From assembly GCA_030531185.1 (NCBI GenBank), contig JAUNOG010000021.1, positions 1-37,955 on the forward strand: a DNA stretch of 37,955 nt, written 5' to 3'. The stretch comes from Ruminococcus sp. (GTDB taxonomy: Bacteria > Bacillota > Clostridia > Oscillospirales > Ruminococcaceae). Numbering within the stretch: the stretch's first letter is position 1; every line of letters begins with the position of its first letter. The position numbers were made by a program, and so were the translations under genes. This document shows positions 23,942 to 32,526 of the stretch, one piece after another. Under the pieces are notes generated by a model, which ran no database searches, was not told where the DNA came from, and saw nothing but the letters and a program-made list of their open reading frames with translations.

Positions 23942-23956
23942 TAAAATTGACATTCT

Positions 23957-23990
23957 GCCGTCCGTACTTTGCTGCGGACGGCTTTTTGTT
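23957..23990 (+). terminator. terminator after the sulfite reductase gene
   Basis: GCCGTCCG (23957-23964) pairs with CGGACGGC (23975-23982), then TTTTTG. Confidence 0.88.
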
Positions 23991-24007
23991 GTGACGGAAC
24001 GCTCCGC

Positions 24008-24036
24008 TTGACATAATCATAGGTTTTCTGTATAAT
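24008..24036 (+). promoter_or_regulatory. consensus promoter of the lipoprotein gene
   Basis: TTGACA (24008-24013), 17 bp, TATAAT (24031-24036). The leader is about 13 nt and carries GGGGTGATG as ribosome site. Confidence 0.85.
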
Positions 24037-24055
24037 AAATTTACGGGGTGATGTT

Positions 24056-24667
24056 ATGAGAAAATTTATGAAAGCGGCAGTATTTACCGCTGCGGCTGTT
24101 GCGCTTATGCTTACTTCCTGCGGTTCGTGGGACGCTCTTTTGACTATAGAGGGTAAGGCTGTTCCCTTTACAAAGGGCGAGGAGGAGATTTCCGAAACAC
24201 TGGGAGACCTTTTTGTACGGGTCGATAACTACGAATATCCTGAGGGTTCGGACAAGGAAAAAGCCGTACTGAGATTGTGTTCCTTTGAGACCGAGGACAG
24301 CGAAGGCGACTTTGATTATACATTTTATGATTTCAATGACGGCTGCTGTGACCTCAGCAAGTGCGATATTTCAGTCCTTGGCTATGACGGAGTTGATATT
24401 CCGATAGACGAGTTTGAAAAAGATTACAAGGATTTCATTATTCACGACGGCGTAAGCGATTATTCGCTGTACTATGCTGACGGAGATTTTGTGGAGTTTG
24501 AAAACGACGACTACTATTCCGAGGAGAATGAAAGCGTGTTTGAAAAGCTCCAGTCGGACACCTTGAACGGAAATTCCGACGGTTTTGTGATGATAAGTCT
24601 GTTTAAGTCCGACGACAATACGGCTGAGGATATCAGCTTTACGGTAGTAACCAAAAAGAAGAAATAA
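24056..24667 (+). CDS. Putative lipoprotein, unknown function
   Basis: A 203-residue secreted lipoprotein. The signal is MRKFMKAAVFTAAAVALMLTSCG, with a lipobox LTSC (Cys22). The mature part is strongly acidic (many D/E, with DYTFYDFNDG and EFENDDYYSEENES) and ends in a lysine tail. I recognise no domain. It would be anchored on the outer face of the cytoplasmic membrane. It lies alone between two strong promoters, directly ahead of leuB, which has its own promoter, so no functional tie is implied. Confidence 0.8.
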   Translation: MRKFMKAAVFTAAAVALMLTSCGSWDALLTIEGKAVPFTKGEEEISETLGDLFVRVDNYEYPEGSDKEKAVLRLCSFETEDSEGDFDYTFYDFNDGCCDLSKCDISVLGYDGVDIPIDEFEKDYKDFIIHDGVSDYSLYYADGDFVEFENDDYYSEENESVFEKLQSDTLNGNSDGFVMISLFKSDDNTAEDISFTVVTKKKK

Positions 24668-24672
24668 TCAGC

Positions 24673-24701
24673 TTGATTTTCCGTAAAGTATATGCTATAA
24701 T
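24673..24701 (+). promoter_or_regulatory. promoter of leuB
   Basis: TTGATT (24673-24678), 17 bp, TATAAT (24696-24701) with a TGC extended -10. The short leader leaves no room for a leucine T-box or attenuator. Confidence 0.8.
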
Positions 24702-24739
24702 TATTAAGTAAAATTATTTTTCCAATGGAGTGATTTAAG

Positions 24740-25822
24740 ATGAATAAAAAAATTACAGTTATCAAAGGCGACGGTATCGGTCCCGAAATTGTGACCGAGG
24801 CTCAGAAGGTTCTGGATAAGACTGCCGAAAAATACGGTCATACATTTGAGTACACCGATATCCTTATGGGAGGCTGTTCTATCGACGCATACGGAGTTCC
24901 TCTTACGGACGAGGCTGTGGCAACGGCAAAGGCCGCCGACGCAGTACTTCTGGGAGCTATCGGCGGAAATACCTCTACCTCTCCTTGGTACAAGCTTGCG
25001 CCTAACCTCAGACCCGAAGCGGGACTTCTGAAGATACGCAAGGAGCTTGGACTTTTCGCTAATCTCAGACCTGCTTTTCTGTACGACGAGCTTAAATTTG
25101 CCTGCCCGCTGAGAGAGGACATCATCGGCGAGGGCTTTGATATGATGATTATGAGAGAGCTTACGGGCGGACTTTACTTCGGAGAGAGAAAGACCGAGAC
25201 CGTTGACGGCGTAGATACCGCAGTCGATACTCTTACATATAACGAAAACGAGATAAGAAGAATTGCAAAGCGCGGCTTTGATATTGCAATGAAGAGAAGA
25301 AAGAAAGTAACGTCCGTTGACAAGGCTAACGTGCTTGACTCCTCCAGACTGTGGAGAAAGGTCGTTAACGAGGTTGCCAAGGACTACCCCGAGGTGGAGC
25401 TTGAGCATATGCTGGTAGACAACTGTGCAATGCAGCTCGTAAGAGATCCTAAGCAGTTTGACGTTATCCTTACCGAGAATATGTTCGGGGACATTCTTTC
25501 CGACGAGGCGGCAATGGTAACAGGCTCGCTGGGAATGCTTGCTTCCGCGTCGCTTAACGATACAAAGTTTGGCCTTTATGAGCCGAGCCACGGTTCAGCT
25601 CCCGATATAGCAGGACAGGACAAGGCTAATCCTCTTGCGACAATCCTTTCGGCGTCAATGATGCTGCGTTTCTCCTTTGATATGGACAAGGAGGCGGACG
25701 CTATCGACAATGCCGTTAAGCAGGTTCTTGCCGAGGGCTACCGTACGGGAGATATTATGTCCGAGGGTATGACGCTTGTGGGCTGTAAGCAAATGGGCGA
25801 TCTGGTTGCGGAGAGAATTTAA
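24740..25822 (+). CDS. leuB: 3-Isopropylmalate dehydrogenase
   Basis: A 360-residue NAD-dependent decarboxylating dehydrogenase of leucine synthesis. Motifs include [18 protein letters not shown], the R-x9-R-type substrate segment ([23 protein letters not shown]), [11 protein letters not shown], the metal/substrate set [12 protein letters not shown]...[13 protein letters not shown], and [18 protein letters not shown], which binds NAD. Length is typical. The partners leuA, leuC and leuD are not in the window, so the gene is detached from the usual operon. It has its own strong promoter. ATG 24740 has a moderate ribosome site (AATGGAGTG). Confidence 0.97.
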   Translation: MNKKITVIKGDGIGPEIVTEAQKVLDKTAEKYGHTFEYTDILMGGCSIDAYGVPLTDEAVATAKAADAVLLGAIGGNTSTSPWYKLAPNLRPEAGLLKIRKELGLFANLRPAFLYDELKFACPLREDIIGEGFDMMIMRELTGGLYFGERKTETVDGVDTAVDTLTYNENEIRRIAKRGFDIAMKRRKKVTSVDKANVLDSSRLWRKVVNEVAKDYPEVELEHMLVDNCAMQLVRDPKQFDVILTENMFGDILSDEAAMVTGSLGMLASASLNDTKFGLYEPSHGSAPDIAGQDKANPLATILSASMMLRFSFDMDKEADAIDNAVKQVLAEGYRTGDIMSEGMTLVGCKQMGDLVAERI

Positions 25823-25858
25823 CAATTACCCGCGGGTATTCAGAAATGAGGTTAAGCT

Positions 25859-26425
25859 ATGGGATTATTCGGAAAATTCAAAAAGAAGAATACTTCTCCA
25901 AAAACTCAGACTGCGGAAACTGCCGACGAGCCAATCCACTGGGAGACGATGTATGAATTGGTAGACAGTATCGGGATAAGAGGCTATCGGCAGAAGTATT
26001 TCAGCGAATGTAAATTTATATGGACTAATTGGGTCCCAAAGAGCGGACAGGCGGATAATTTGCAGGGCGAACTGCTCCGCGAGGCGGAAAAGCTCAGAAA
26101 TGAAGCCTGCGACAACGGAAACATCAACTGGGACGATAACTTTGCGTGGTTCTGCGATAACATTTATAATGCTTTGTCCGAGGCGGGCATATTCAGCGGC
26201 GAAAGGTGTGGGATATTAAAGAAAGTACTTGCGTTTATCAAAGAAAACGGAGAATATGCCGAAAAGTACGGCGAGGGCGAGATTTCCTACGAGGAATGCG
26301 ACCCCGTAAAGCTTGCTTATGCGGACGACGACCTGTACGACTACCTTGAGGACGCTGTTGCAGAATTTTATCTGGCGAATAAAGAACCGATACCGTATGA
26401 GAAGAAAGATTTTATTTACAGATGA
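25859..26425 (+). CDS. Hypothetical acidic protein
   Basis: A 188-residue soluble protein starting MGLFGKFKKKN, a lysine-rich N-terminus seen on some small immunity or accessory proteins, followed by an acidic alpha-helical body (NLQGELLREAEKLRNEA...INWDDNFAWFCDNIYNALSEAG). I recognise no family. It starts 36 nt after leuB with GAGG before ATG and no promoter of its own, so it may be read from the leuB promoter. It could be an immunity-type protein, but there is no toxin next to it, so this is only a guess. Confidence 0.65.
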   Translation: MGLFGKFKKKNTSPKTQTAETADEPIHWETMYELVDSIGIRGYRQKYFSECKFIWTNWVPKSGQADNLQGELLREAEKLRNEACDNGNINWDDNFAWFCDNIYNALSEAGIFSGERCGILKKVLAFIKENGEYAEKYGEGEISYEECDPVKLAYADDDLYDYLEDAVAEFYLANKEPIPYEKKDFIYR

Positions 26426-26460
26426 TTTTAATACGAAAAATATTTATTGTGGGAGGTAAA

Positions 26461-26724
26461 ATGTCGCACAGTAAACATACAAAACGGGACTATTCAATTT
26501 ATATTGAAAAATGGAACAAATCAGCAAAAAAATATATTAACATCTGTGCTATATGTGGGCATAAAGGTTATAGTCCTGTAATTGAATGCGAGAATTTTTG
26601 CACTACACCTGAAAACAAAGTAATCTTCAAAGAATTATCTAAAACTCTTCGTAAGCTAAAATTAGATGAATTAGGGAGATGTGAGGATTGTGCAAAAATA
26701 CAGGATATACATTTAAACAGATAA
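26461..26724 (+). CDS. Small putative zinc-ribbon protein, unknown
   Basis: An 87-residue basic protein with two Cys pairs, CAIC (about residues 30-33) and CEDC (about 75-78), and further cysteines between, which could form a zinc ribbon. Base composition is clearly more AT-rich than the neighbours, suggesting recent transfer. ATG 26461 stands behind GGGAGGTAAA (spacing on the short side); an in-frame ATG at 26422 overlaps the upstream stop but has no RBS. No family was recognised. A strong terminator follows. Confidence 0.6.
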   Translation: MSHSKHTKRDYSIYIEKWNKSAKKYINICAICGHKGYSPVIECENFCTTPENKVIFKELSKTLRKLKLDELGRCEDCAKIQDIHLNR

Positions 26725-26737
26725 GTTATGTATCGGC

Positions 26738-26775
26738 AAAAATACAGTCTGTTACGACGGACTGTATTTTTTTGC
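26738..26775 (+). terminator. terminator with a UACG tetraloop
   Basis: AAAAATACAGTCTGT (26738-26752), loop TACG, ACGGACTGTATTTTT (26757-26771) with one G-U pair, running into further T. It ends the leuB/unknown-gene unit. Confidence 0.88.
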
Positions 26776-26882
26776 ATAAATTTTCAGAAAATTCTCGGCT
26801 ATCCACGAAACCCTTTTCGTAATTCTTCCAAATAAAACTAAACCCCTGATTTGTGCATTTTGCAGAAAAAGCGGTCAAACTA

Positions 26883-26912
26883 TTTACAAAATCAAGCCAA
26901 ATATGATATAAT
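26883..26912 (+). promoter_or_regulatory. promoter of the GyrB/ParE-like gene
   Basis: TTTACA (26883-26888), 18 bp, TATAAT (26907-26912) with a TGA extended -10. Confidence 0.75.
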
Positions 26913-26971
26913 ATAATTTGAATGCGGTTAACGCACATTTGTTTTATGCAATTTTAGAAAGGACTGGTCAA

Positions 26972-28963
26972 ATGGCTGCTAAATCCACCAAAAAGGAATA
27001 CGGCAATGAAGATATAGTACTGCTGGAGGGAGCGGACAGAGTAAGAAAACGTCCTGCGGTTATTTTCGGCTCGGACGGACTTGACGGCTGTGAGCATTCC
27101 GTTTTTGAAATTCTTTCAAACTCGATCGACGAGGCGAGAGACGGCAACGGAAATAAAATTATCGTTACCAAATACAACGATAATTCCATAGAGGTAGAGG
27201 ACTTCGGACGCGGCTGTCCCGTGGACTATAACCAGCGTGAAAAAAGATACAACTGGGAGCTTGTATACTGCGAGCTTTACGCAGGCGGAAAGTACAATAA
27301 CAACAGCGGAGAAAACTATGAGTATTCTCTGGGACTTAACGGTCTGGGCGCCTGCGCCACACAGTACTCGTCTGAGTTTATGGACGTCGAGGTCTACAGA
27401 GACGGATTTAAATACGATCTCCACTTTGAAAAAGGCGAAAATATCGGAGGTCTGAAAAAGGAAGAATACAAAGGCAGGAGAACGGGTACGCGCACTCATT
27501 GGCGTCCCGACCTTGAAGTATTTACGGATATTAATATAGACCGCAGTTATTTCGAGGACGTTATGAAAAAGCAGGCGGTAGTAAATCCGGGTATCTCCTT
27601 TGTGCTGAAGATCCAGCGCGAAAATAATTCTTTTGAGGAGATAACATACTATTATGAGAACGGCATAGCCGATTATGTGGGCGAGATAGCCGGGGAGAAT
27701 TCCCTTACAACGATCCAGTATTTCACAGGCGACAGAAAGGGTAAGGACAGAGAGGACAAGGACGAATACAAGGTCAAGCTGTCCGTGGCGTTTACTTTCT
27801 CCAATACCGTCAAGCAGATAGAGTATTTCCACAATTCAAGCTTTCTGGAGCACGGCGGTTCGCCCGAGGACGCGGTTAAGTCCGCTTTCGTGTCTCAGAT
27901 AAACGCTTATCTTAAAAATAACAATAAGTACAATAAAAATGAAAAGCCTATAACCTTCCAAGACGTCGAGGACTGCCTTGTGCTTGTGTCAAGCTCGTTT
28001 TCAACTCAGACGTCATATGCAAACCAGACCAAAAAGTCTATTACAAATAAGTTTATCAAGGAGTGTATGACCGAGTTTCTGAAACATAATCTGGAGATTT
28101 ATTTCATTGAAAATCCCGACGAGGCGGTAAGGATTGCCGAACAGGTGCTTGTGAACAAGAGAAGCCGTGAGAGTGCGGAAAGCTCCCGTCTCAATCTGAA
28201 AAAGAAACTTCAGGGCACAATCGACCTTTCCAATCAGGTACAGAAGTTCGTGGACTGCCGCTCAAAGGACCTGTCCAAGCGCGAGCTGTATATCGTGGAG
28301 GGCGACTCTGCGCTGGGTTCGGTAAAGCTTGCGAGAGACGCGGAATTTCAGGCGGTAATTCCCGTAAGAGGAAAGATACTCAACTGTCTTAAAGCGGACT
28401 ACGATAAGATTTTCAAGAATGAGATAATCACCGACCTTATAAAAGTTCTCGGCTGCGGAGTGGAGGTCAACACAGGCAAGAAAAAAGACCTGTCCGCTTT
28501 CAGTCTCGACAAGCTCCGCTGGAATAAAATTGTCATCTGTACCGATGCGGACGTGGACGGTTTTCACATCAGAACTCTTATTCTTACAATGCTGTACAGG
28601 TTAACGCCAACGCTTATCGAAGAGGGCTATGTCTATATTGCGGAGTCTCCGCTGTTTGAGATAACCACAAAGGATAAGACGTATTATGCCTACGACGATG
28701 CGGAAAAGACTAAGATACTCGGTATGATAGGGGATAAGAGCTATACCATACAGCGTTCTAAGGGTCTCGGTGAGAACGAGGCTGAAATGATGAGCCTTAC
28801 CACAATGAACCCAGCCACAAGACGGCTTATTAAAATCCACCCCGACGACGTCGAACAGACCCAATGGATGTTCGATATGCTCCTTGGAGACGATTTGCAG
28901 GGCAGAAAAGAGTTTATCACCAATAACGGCGTAGACTATATCGAAATGGCGGATATTTCTTAA
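26972..28963 (+). CDS. Divergent type II topoisomerase subunit B (GyrB/ParE-like)
   Basis: A 663-residue ATPase subunit. The GHKL ATP site is visible as FEILSNSIDEARDG (Glu46, Asn50), VEDFGRGCPVD (Asp77) and GLNGLGACATQYSS (lid). The transducer domain spans about 225-400. The TOPRIM motifs are EGDSALGS (Glu443) and CTDADVDG (Asp525, 527, 529), followed by SKGLGENEAEMM. The length excludes the large GyrB insertion and fits ParE or short GyrB. It is divergent: RKRPAVIFGSDGLDG replaces the usual RKRPGMYIG box. ATG 26972 follows AGAAAGGA; the ATG at 26918 lacks an RBS. Its partner A subunit lies two genes downstream. It is probably a second type II enzyme beside the standard gyrase. Confidence 0.88.
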   Translation: MAAKSTKKEYGNEDIVLLEGADRVRKRPAVIFGSDGLDGCEHSVFEILSNSIDEARDGNGNKIIVTKYNDNSIEVEDFGRGCPVDYNQREKRYNWELVYCELYAGGKYNNNSGENYEYSLGLNGLGACATQYSSEFMDVEVYRDGFKYDLHFEKGENIGGLKKEEYKGRRTGTRTHWRPDLEVFTDINIDRSYFEDVMKKQAVVNPGISFVLKIQRENNSFEEITYYYENGIADYVGEIAGENSLTTIQYFTGDRKGKDREDKDEYKVKLSVAFTFSNTVKQIEYFHNSSFLEHGGSPEDAVKSAFVSQINAYLKNNNKYNKNEKPITFQDVEDCLVLVSSSFSTQTSYANQTKKSITNKFIKECMTEFLKHNLEIYFIENPDEAVRIAEQVLVNKRSRESAESSRLNLKKKLQGTIDLSNQVQKFVDCRSKDLSKRELYIVEGDSALGSVKLARDAEFQAVIPVRGKILNCLKADYDKIFKNEIITDLIKVLGCGVEVNTGKKKDLSAFSLDKLRWNKIVICTDADVDGFHIRTLILTMLYRLTPTLIEEGYVYIAESPLFEITTKDKTYYAYDDAEKTKILGMIGDKSYTIQRSKGLGENEAEMMSLTTMNPATRRLIKIHPDDVEQTQWMFDMLLGDDLQGRKEFITNNGVDYIEMADIS

Positions 28964-28993
28964 CTGATTGTGTATCGGATAAAGACTTAACTA

Positions 28994-29002
28994 TGGTATA
29001 AT
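28994..29002 (+). promoter_or_regulatory. extended -10 promoter for the DUF6688 gene
   Basis: TGGTATAAT (28994-29002) is a perfect extended -10, but no -35 is recognisable at 16-18 bp. It implies that the DUF6688/ParC-like part can be transcribed separately from the B subunit. Confidence 0.55.
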
Positions 29003-29037
29003 ATACCTATCTTGAAAAATCGATAGGAGGAATATAT

Positions 29038-30189
29038 ATGGCCGGAAATGTTTTTGAAGATATTATAAATGGCATAGGCGGATTTCTTGCAGTATTCATA
29101 GTCTTGGGCGTACCGATTATTCTTACAGTTATAAATTTTGCGGGAATGTTTACAGACTTCAAAAAAATTAAGATGAAAGTTTGCGACTTTTTGACGTTGA
29201 TGCTCGGAACGCTGTTTTCATTAATTTATCTTATATTTTTTGTAGGACTGGGCGTTGAGTATGATGAACCGATAGTATTGGGCGGTGTTAATGCCGACTT
29301 TCACAGTCCTTTGTCGGGAGATTTTATGCCGTCGTTCGGTATTCCTCTTATTATCGCTCTTGTAAGTATGTTTGCGCTGTGCTTTGTTAAAAGGCGCAAG
29401 CCTCCGCTAGTCGGCGCGGTACTTATAAGCGGTATCTATATGGGTAACGTCTTGGGCGCGTTGTTCTGCATACAGCTTTTTGAAAATTGTTTTGATAATT
29501 TGATTTTCATTTTGTTTTTGTTCCCGCTGAATTATTTTATGATGTCGGTGAGAGTTATCAGAGACGAAATAGACAGACAGCTTGATTTTATGGAGGAAAA
29601 CCAATGCTTGCCAAGCGGTAAGTTTATGGGAGCGGTCTATAAGCTGTTGTCAAAAAGCTCAGGCTGGTATCTTGCAAGCTTTATCGCCCTTGTTCCGTTG
29701 ACTGCGGCGCTTCTTATAATTCTTGTACTTTTCGGACAGGGCGCGGACGGCATTGTAAAGGTCTTTACTATGACCGCCGATTGGACTTTTTCCACACAGA
29801 TACCTCCTCCGCCTGTGCAGTATGAGGGACATTACCTATGTACCGTTGCGGCGGGAGGTCATAAAAAAATTGTTAAGCCTCAGAGAATGGGAATACGTCT
29901 CGGAAAGCCAATAGTCGTGAACCGACAGCTTTGCATTGCAAACGCTTTTGAGGATTACATTATGGAGAAAACTCCTAAATTTCACAGAGCGGTAAGAAAT
30001 TTTTACGACAAATACGGATATCCTCTTTCGAGAAAAATAACCACGCCGCTGAGAGCGGATATAGTTTATATACTTATGAAACCATTGGAATGGATATTTC
30101 TGCTGTTTCTGTATACCTTTGACGTTTCTCCGGAAAGCAGGATAGCCGTTCAGTACACAGGGAAAAGCTATTCCCGAATAAAAAAATAA
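29038..30189 (+). CDS. DUF6688 multi-spanning membrane protein
   Basis: A 383-residue integral membrane protein. Hydrophobic helices lie at about 14-38, 48-72, 99-118, 124-147, 152-171 and 211-234, with one more near 348-361. Between the last two lies a conserved soluble block: LCTVAAGGHKKIVKPQRMGIRLGKPIVVNRQLCIANAFEDY, then P.FHRAVRNFYDKYGYPLS. This block is the DUF6688 hallmark as I know it; the function is unestablished. The gene has a good GGAGG site, lies 74 nt after the B subunit and 27 nt before the A subunit, on the same strand. Why a membrane protein sits inside a topoisomerase locus is unexplained. Confidence 0.75.
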   Translation: MAGNVFEDIINGIGGFLAVFIVLGVPIILTVINFAGMFTDFKKIKMKVCDFLTLMLGTLFSLIYLIFFVGLGVEYDEPIVLGGVNADFHSPLSGDFMPSFGIPLIIALVSMFALCFVKRRKPPLVGAVLISGIYMGNVLGALFCIQLFENCFDNLIFILFLFPLNYFMMSVRVIRDEIDRQLDFMEENQCLPSGKFMGAVYKLLSKSSGWYLASFIALVPLTAALLIILVLFGQGADGIVKVFTMTADWTFSTQIPPPPVQYEGHYLCTVAAGGHKKIVKPQRMGIRLGKPIVVNRQLCIANAFEDYIMEKTPKFHRAVRNFYDKYGYPLSRKITTPLRADIVYILMKPLEWIFLLFLYTFDVSPESRIAVQYTGKSYSRIKK

Positions 30190-30216
30190 ATTGAATTTAC
30201 GAAAGGAAAAGATAAT

Positions 30217-32457
30217 ATGGCAAGAAAAAAAGCAGCCCCCAAAAAAGCTGCAAAGCCTGCTGTTGACGCTTACATTGAGGGCGCGGGACTGGTCGCCGAT
30301 GAAAAAATAACGCAGTCCCTTGAAAAAAACTTTATGCCTTATGCTATGAGCGTTATCATTTCAAGAGCGTTTCCTGAGATAGACGGTTTTAAGCCGTCAC
30401 ACAGAAAACTGCTGTATACGATGTACAATATGGGACTTTTAAAAGGCAAGCTTACCAAGTCCGCCAATATCGTGGGAGCGACTATGCGGCTTAATCCTCA
30501 CGGCGACGCGGCGATATATGAGACAATGGTGAGACTTTCAAGAGGCAACGAGGCTCTTCTGCACCCTTATGTGCAGAGCAAGGGTAACTTCGGAAAAGCA
30601 TATTCAAGGGATATGTCCTACGCCGCGTCGCGTTATACCGAGGCTAAGCTTGAGCCTATCTGCGAGGAGCTTTTCAGGGATATTGACAAGAATACCGTTG
30701 ATTTTGTTCCAAACTACGACAATACGATGATGGAGCCGTCGCTTCTGCCCGCAAGCTATCCGTCCATACTTGTGAACGCAAACGTTGGTATCGGCGTATC
30801 TATGGCGTCCGCTGTTTGTCCCTTTAATCTTGAAGAGATTTGCGAGAGCACTATCGCGCTGATGAAAAATCCCGATTTCAACATTATGGAGACCTTAAAG
30901 GGTCCTGATTTTCCGGGCGGAGCGTCAATGCTCTACGACGAGGAGGAGCTTGAAAAGATTTACCGCACGGGAAAGGGTTCTGTAAAGCTGAGAGCAAAAT
31001 ATCAGTTCGATAAAGAGGCAAGATGTCTTGAGATCGTGGAAATTCCCGCGACAACTACTATCGAGGCTATCAAGGAAAAGATCGTTGCTCTTGTAAAAAC
31101 AGGCAAGATAAAGGAAATTTCCGACATCAGAGACGAAACAGACCTGAACGGTCTTAAAATCGGTATAGATATCAAAAAAGGCGTCGACCCCGATAAGCTT
31201 ATGCAAAAGCTCTATAAGATGACACCTCTACAGGATTCTTACGCCTGCAATTTTTATATTCTTGTAAACGGTTATCCCAAAATTATGGGAGTTTACGAGA
31301 TACTTAACGAGTGGATAAAGTTCCGTATGGGCTGCGTCAAGAGAAGAATAGTATACGATCTGGAAAAGAAAAAGGAAAAACTGCATTTGCTCAAGGGCTT
31401 GGGCAAAATACTTCTGGACATTGACAAGGCGATAAAGATAATCAGAGAGACCGAGGAGGAGACCGAGGTAGTTCCGAACCTTATGATTGGCTTTGGTATC
31501 GACGAGGTTCAGGCTGATTATGTGGCTGAGATAAAGCTGCGTCATCTTAACAGAGAGCACATTCTGAAAAGGACAGCCGAGACGGATAAGCTTGAAGAAG
31601 AGATCGCCGAGCTTGAGGACACTCTCGGAAGCGACAGAAAAATAAAGAATGTTATTATCGGCGAGCTTAAAGAGGTTATAAAAAAATACGGACAGCCCAG
31701 AAGAACGCAATTCTTCTACAAGACCGACATCGAGGAGGTAAGCGTCGAGGAAGAGGTCGAGGACTATCAGTGCAAGCTGTTCCTGTCTCAGAGCGGATAT
31801 TTCAAGAAGTGTACAATGCAGTCGCTGAGAATGGCAAGCGACCAGAAGCTCAAAGAGGGCGACGTAATGTCTCAGGAGATAGAGTCCACCAACAAAGCCG
31901 ATCTGCTGTTCTTTTCCGATAAGGCTAACGTTTACAAGACTAAAGCCGCTCAGTTCAAGAATACAAAGGCAAGCGATCTGGGAGACTACATTCCCGCCGT
32001 GCTGAGCTTTGACAGCGGCGAGGGAGTTACGGCTATGGTTGATACTCTTGACTATTCGGGATATCTTATTTTCATTTACGATAACGGCAAGGCGGCAAAG
32101 GTTCCGCTGAACGCCTATGAAACAAAGACCAACCGTAAAAAGCTTGCCAACGCATATTCGGAAAAGCAAAAGCTTACGGCGATTTTCTTTGTGAAGGATA
32201 ATGCCGAAATTATGCTCAGGACGTCTAACGGCAGAGCAATGATCTTCGACACCGCACTGCTTATGCCGAAAGCGACCAGAAATACCATTGGAGTTCAGGT
32301 TATGACCTTGAAAGCAAAGTCGGCGCGCGTTGAAAGAGCGTTTATTGTTGATGAAAACACAGCGGCGGACCTGAAAAAATTCCGCAGCAAGACAATTCCT
32401 GTTGCGGGCTGTCTTGCAAAGGATCTTGAAGACCCCGATCAGATAAAATTTGAATAG
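30217..32457 (+). CDS. Divergent type II topoisomerase subunit A (ParC/GyrA-like)
   Basis: A 746-residue breakage-reunion subunit with a Lys/Ala-rich N-terminal tail. The active-site tyrosine is Tyr140 in AASRYTEAKLEP. The winged-helix start is PYAMSVIISRAFPEIDGFKPSHRKLLYTMY. The quinolone region reads NPHGDAAIYETMV: Ala98 and Glu102 stand where E. coli GyrA has Ser83 and Asp87. The canonical GQGNFGS box appears as SKGNFGK. A tower/coiled-coil region (about 370-500) and a C-terminal beta-pinwheel-like part (about 520-740) follow, with no clear GyrA-box, favouring a ParC-like decatenase or a specialised enzyme. ATG 30217 follows GAAAGGAAAAG. It is co-transcribed with DUF6688 and ends at a bidirectional terminator. 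Confidence 0.88.
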   Translation: MARKKAAPKKAAKPAVDAYIEGAGLVADEKITQSLEKNFMPYAMSVIISRAFPEIDGFKPSHRKLLYTMYNMGLLKGKLTKSANIVGATMRLNPHGDAAIYETMVRLSRGNEALLHPYVQSKGNFGKAYSRDMSYAASRYTEAKLEPICEELFRDIDKNTVDFVPNYDNTMMEPSLLPASYPSILVNANVGIGVSMASAVCPFNLEEICESTIALMKNPDFNIMETLKGPDFPGGASMLYDEEELEKIYRTGKGSVKLRAKYQFDKEARCLEIVEIPATTTIEAIKEKIVALVKTGKIKEISDIRDETDLNGLKIGIDIKKGVDPDKLMQKLYKMTPLQDSYACNFYILVNGYPKIMGVYEILNEWIKFRMGCVKRRIVYDLEKKKEKLHLLKGLGKILLDIDKAIKIIRETEEETEVVPNLMIGFGIDEVQADYVAEIKLRHLNREHILKRTAETDKLEEEIAELEDTLGSDRKIKNVIIGELKEVIKKYGQPRRTQFFYKTDIEEVSVEEEVEDYQCKLFLSQSGYFKKCTMQSLRMASDQKLKEGDVMSQEIESTNKADLLFFSDKANVYKTKAAQFKNTKASDLGDYIPAVLSFDSGEGVTAMVDTLDYSGYLIFIYDNGKAAKVPLNAYETKTNRKKLANAYSEKQKLTAIFFVKDNAEIMLRTSNGRAMIFDTALLMPKATRNTIGVQVMTLKAKSARVERAFIVDENTAADLKKFRSKTIPVAGCLAKDLEDPDQIKFE

Positions 32458-32466
32458 TCCGACAGC

Positions 32467-32511
32467 AAAACAAGGCGGAAAACCGTAATTACAGGTTTTC
32501 CGCCTTGTTTT
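32467..32511. terminator. bidirectional terminator between convergent genes
   Basis: A perfect 18-bp stem, AAAACAAGGCGGAAAACC (32467-32484) with its complement at 32494-32511, and a 9-nt loop; the flanking A and T runs serve both strands. Confidence 0.92.
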
Positions 32512-32526
32512 AAATCAGTATGCGTA

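Noticed and set aside
25831-25840. Palindrome ACCCGCGGGT after leuB
   Set aside because: Too short for a terminator stem, no T-run follows, and no second copy was found.
29006-29030. CCTATC/GATAGG hairpin overlapping the DUF6688 ribosome site
   Set aside because: The predicted transcription start (about 29009) falls inside the left arm, so the hairpin would not form in the mRNA.
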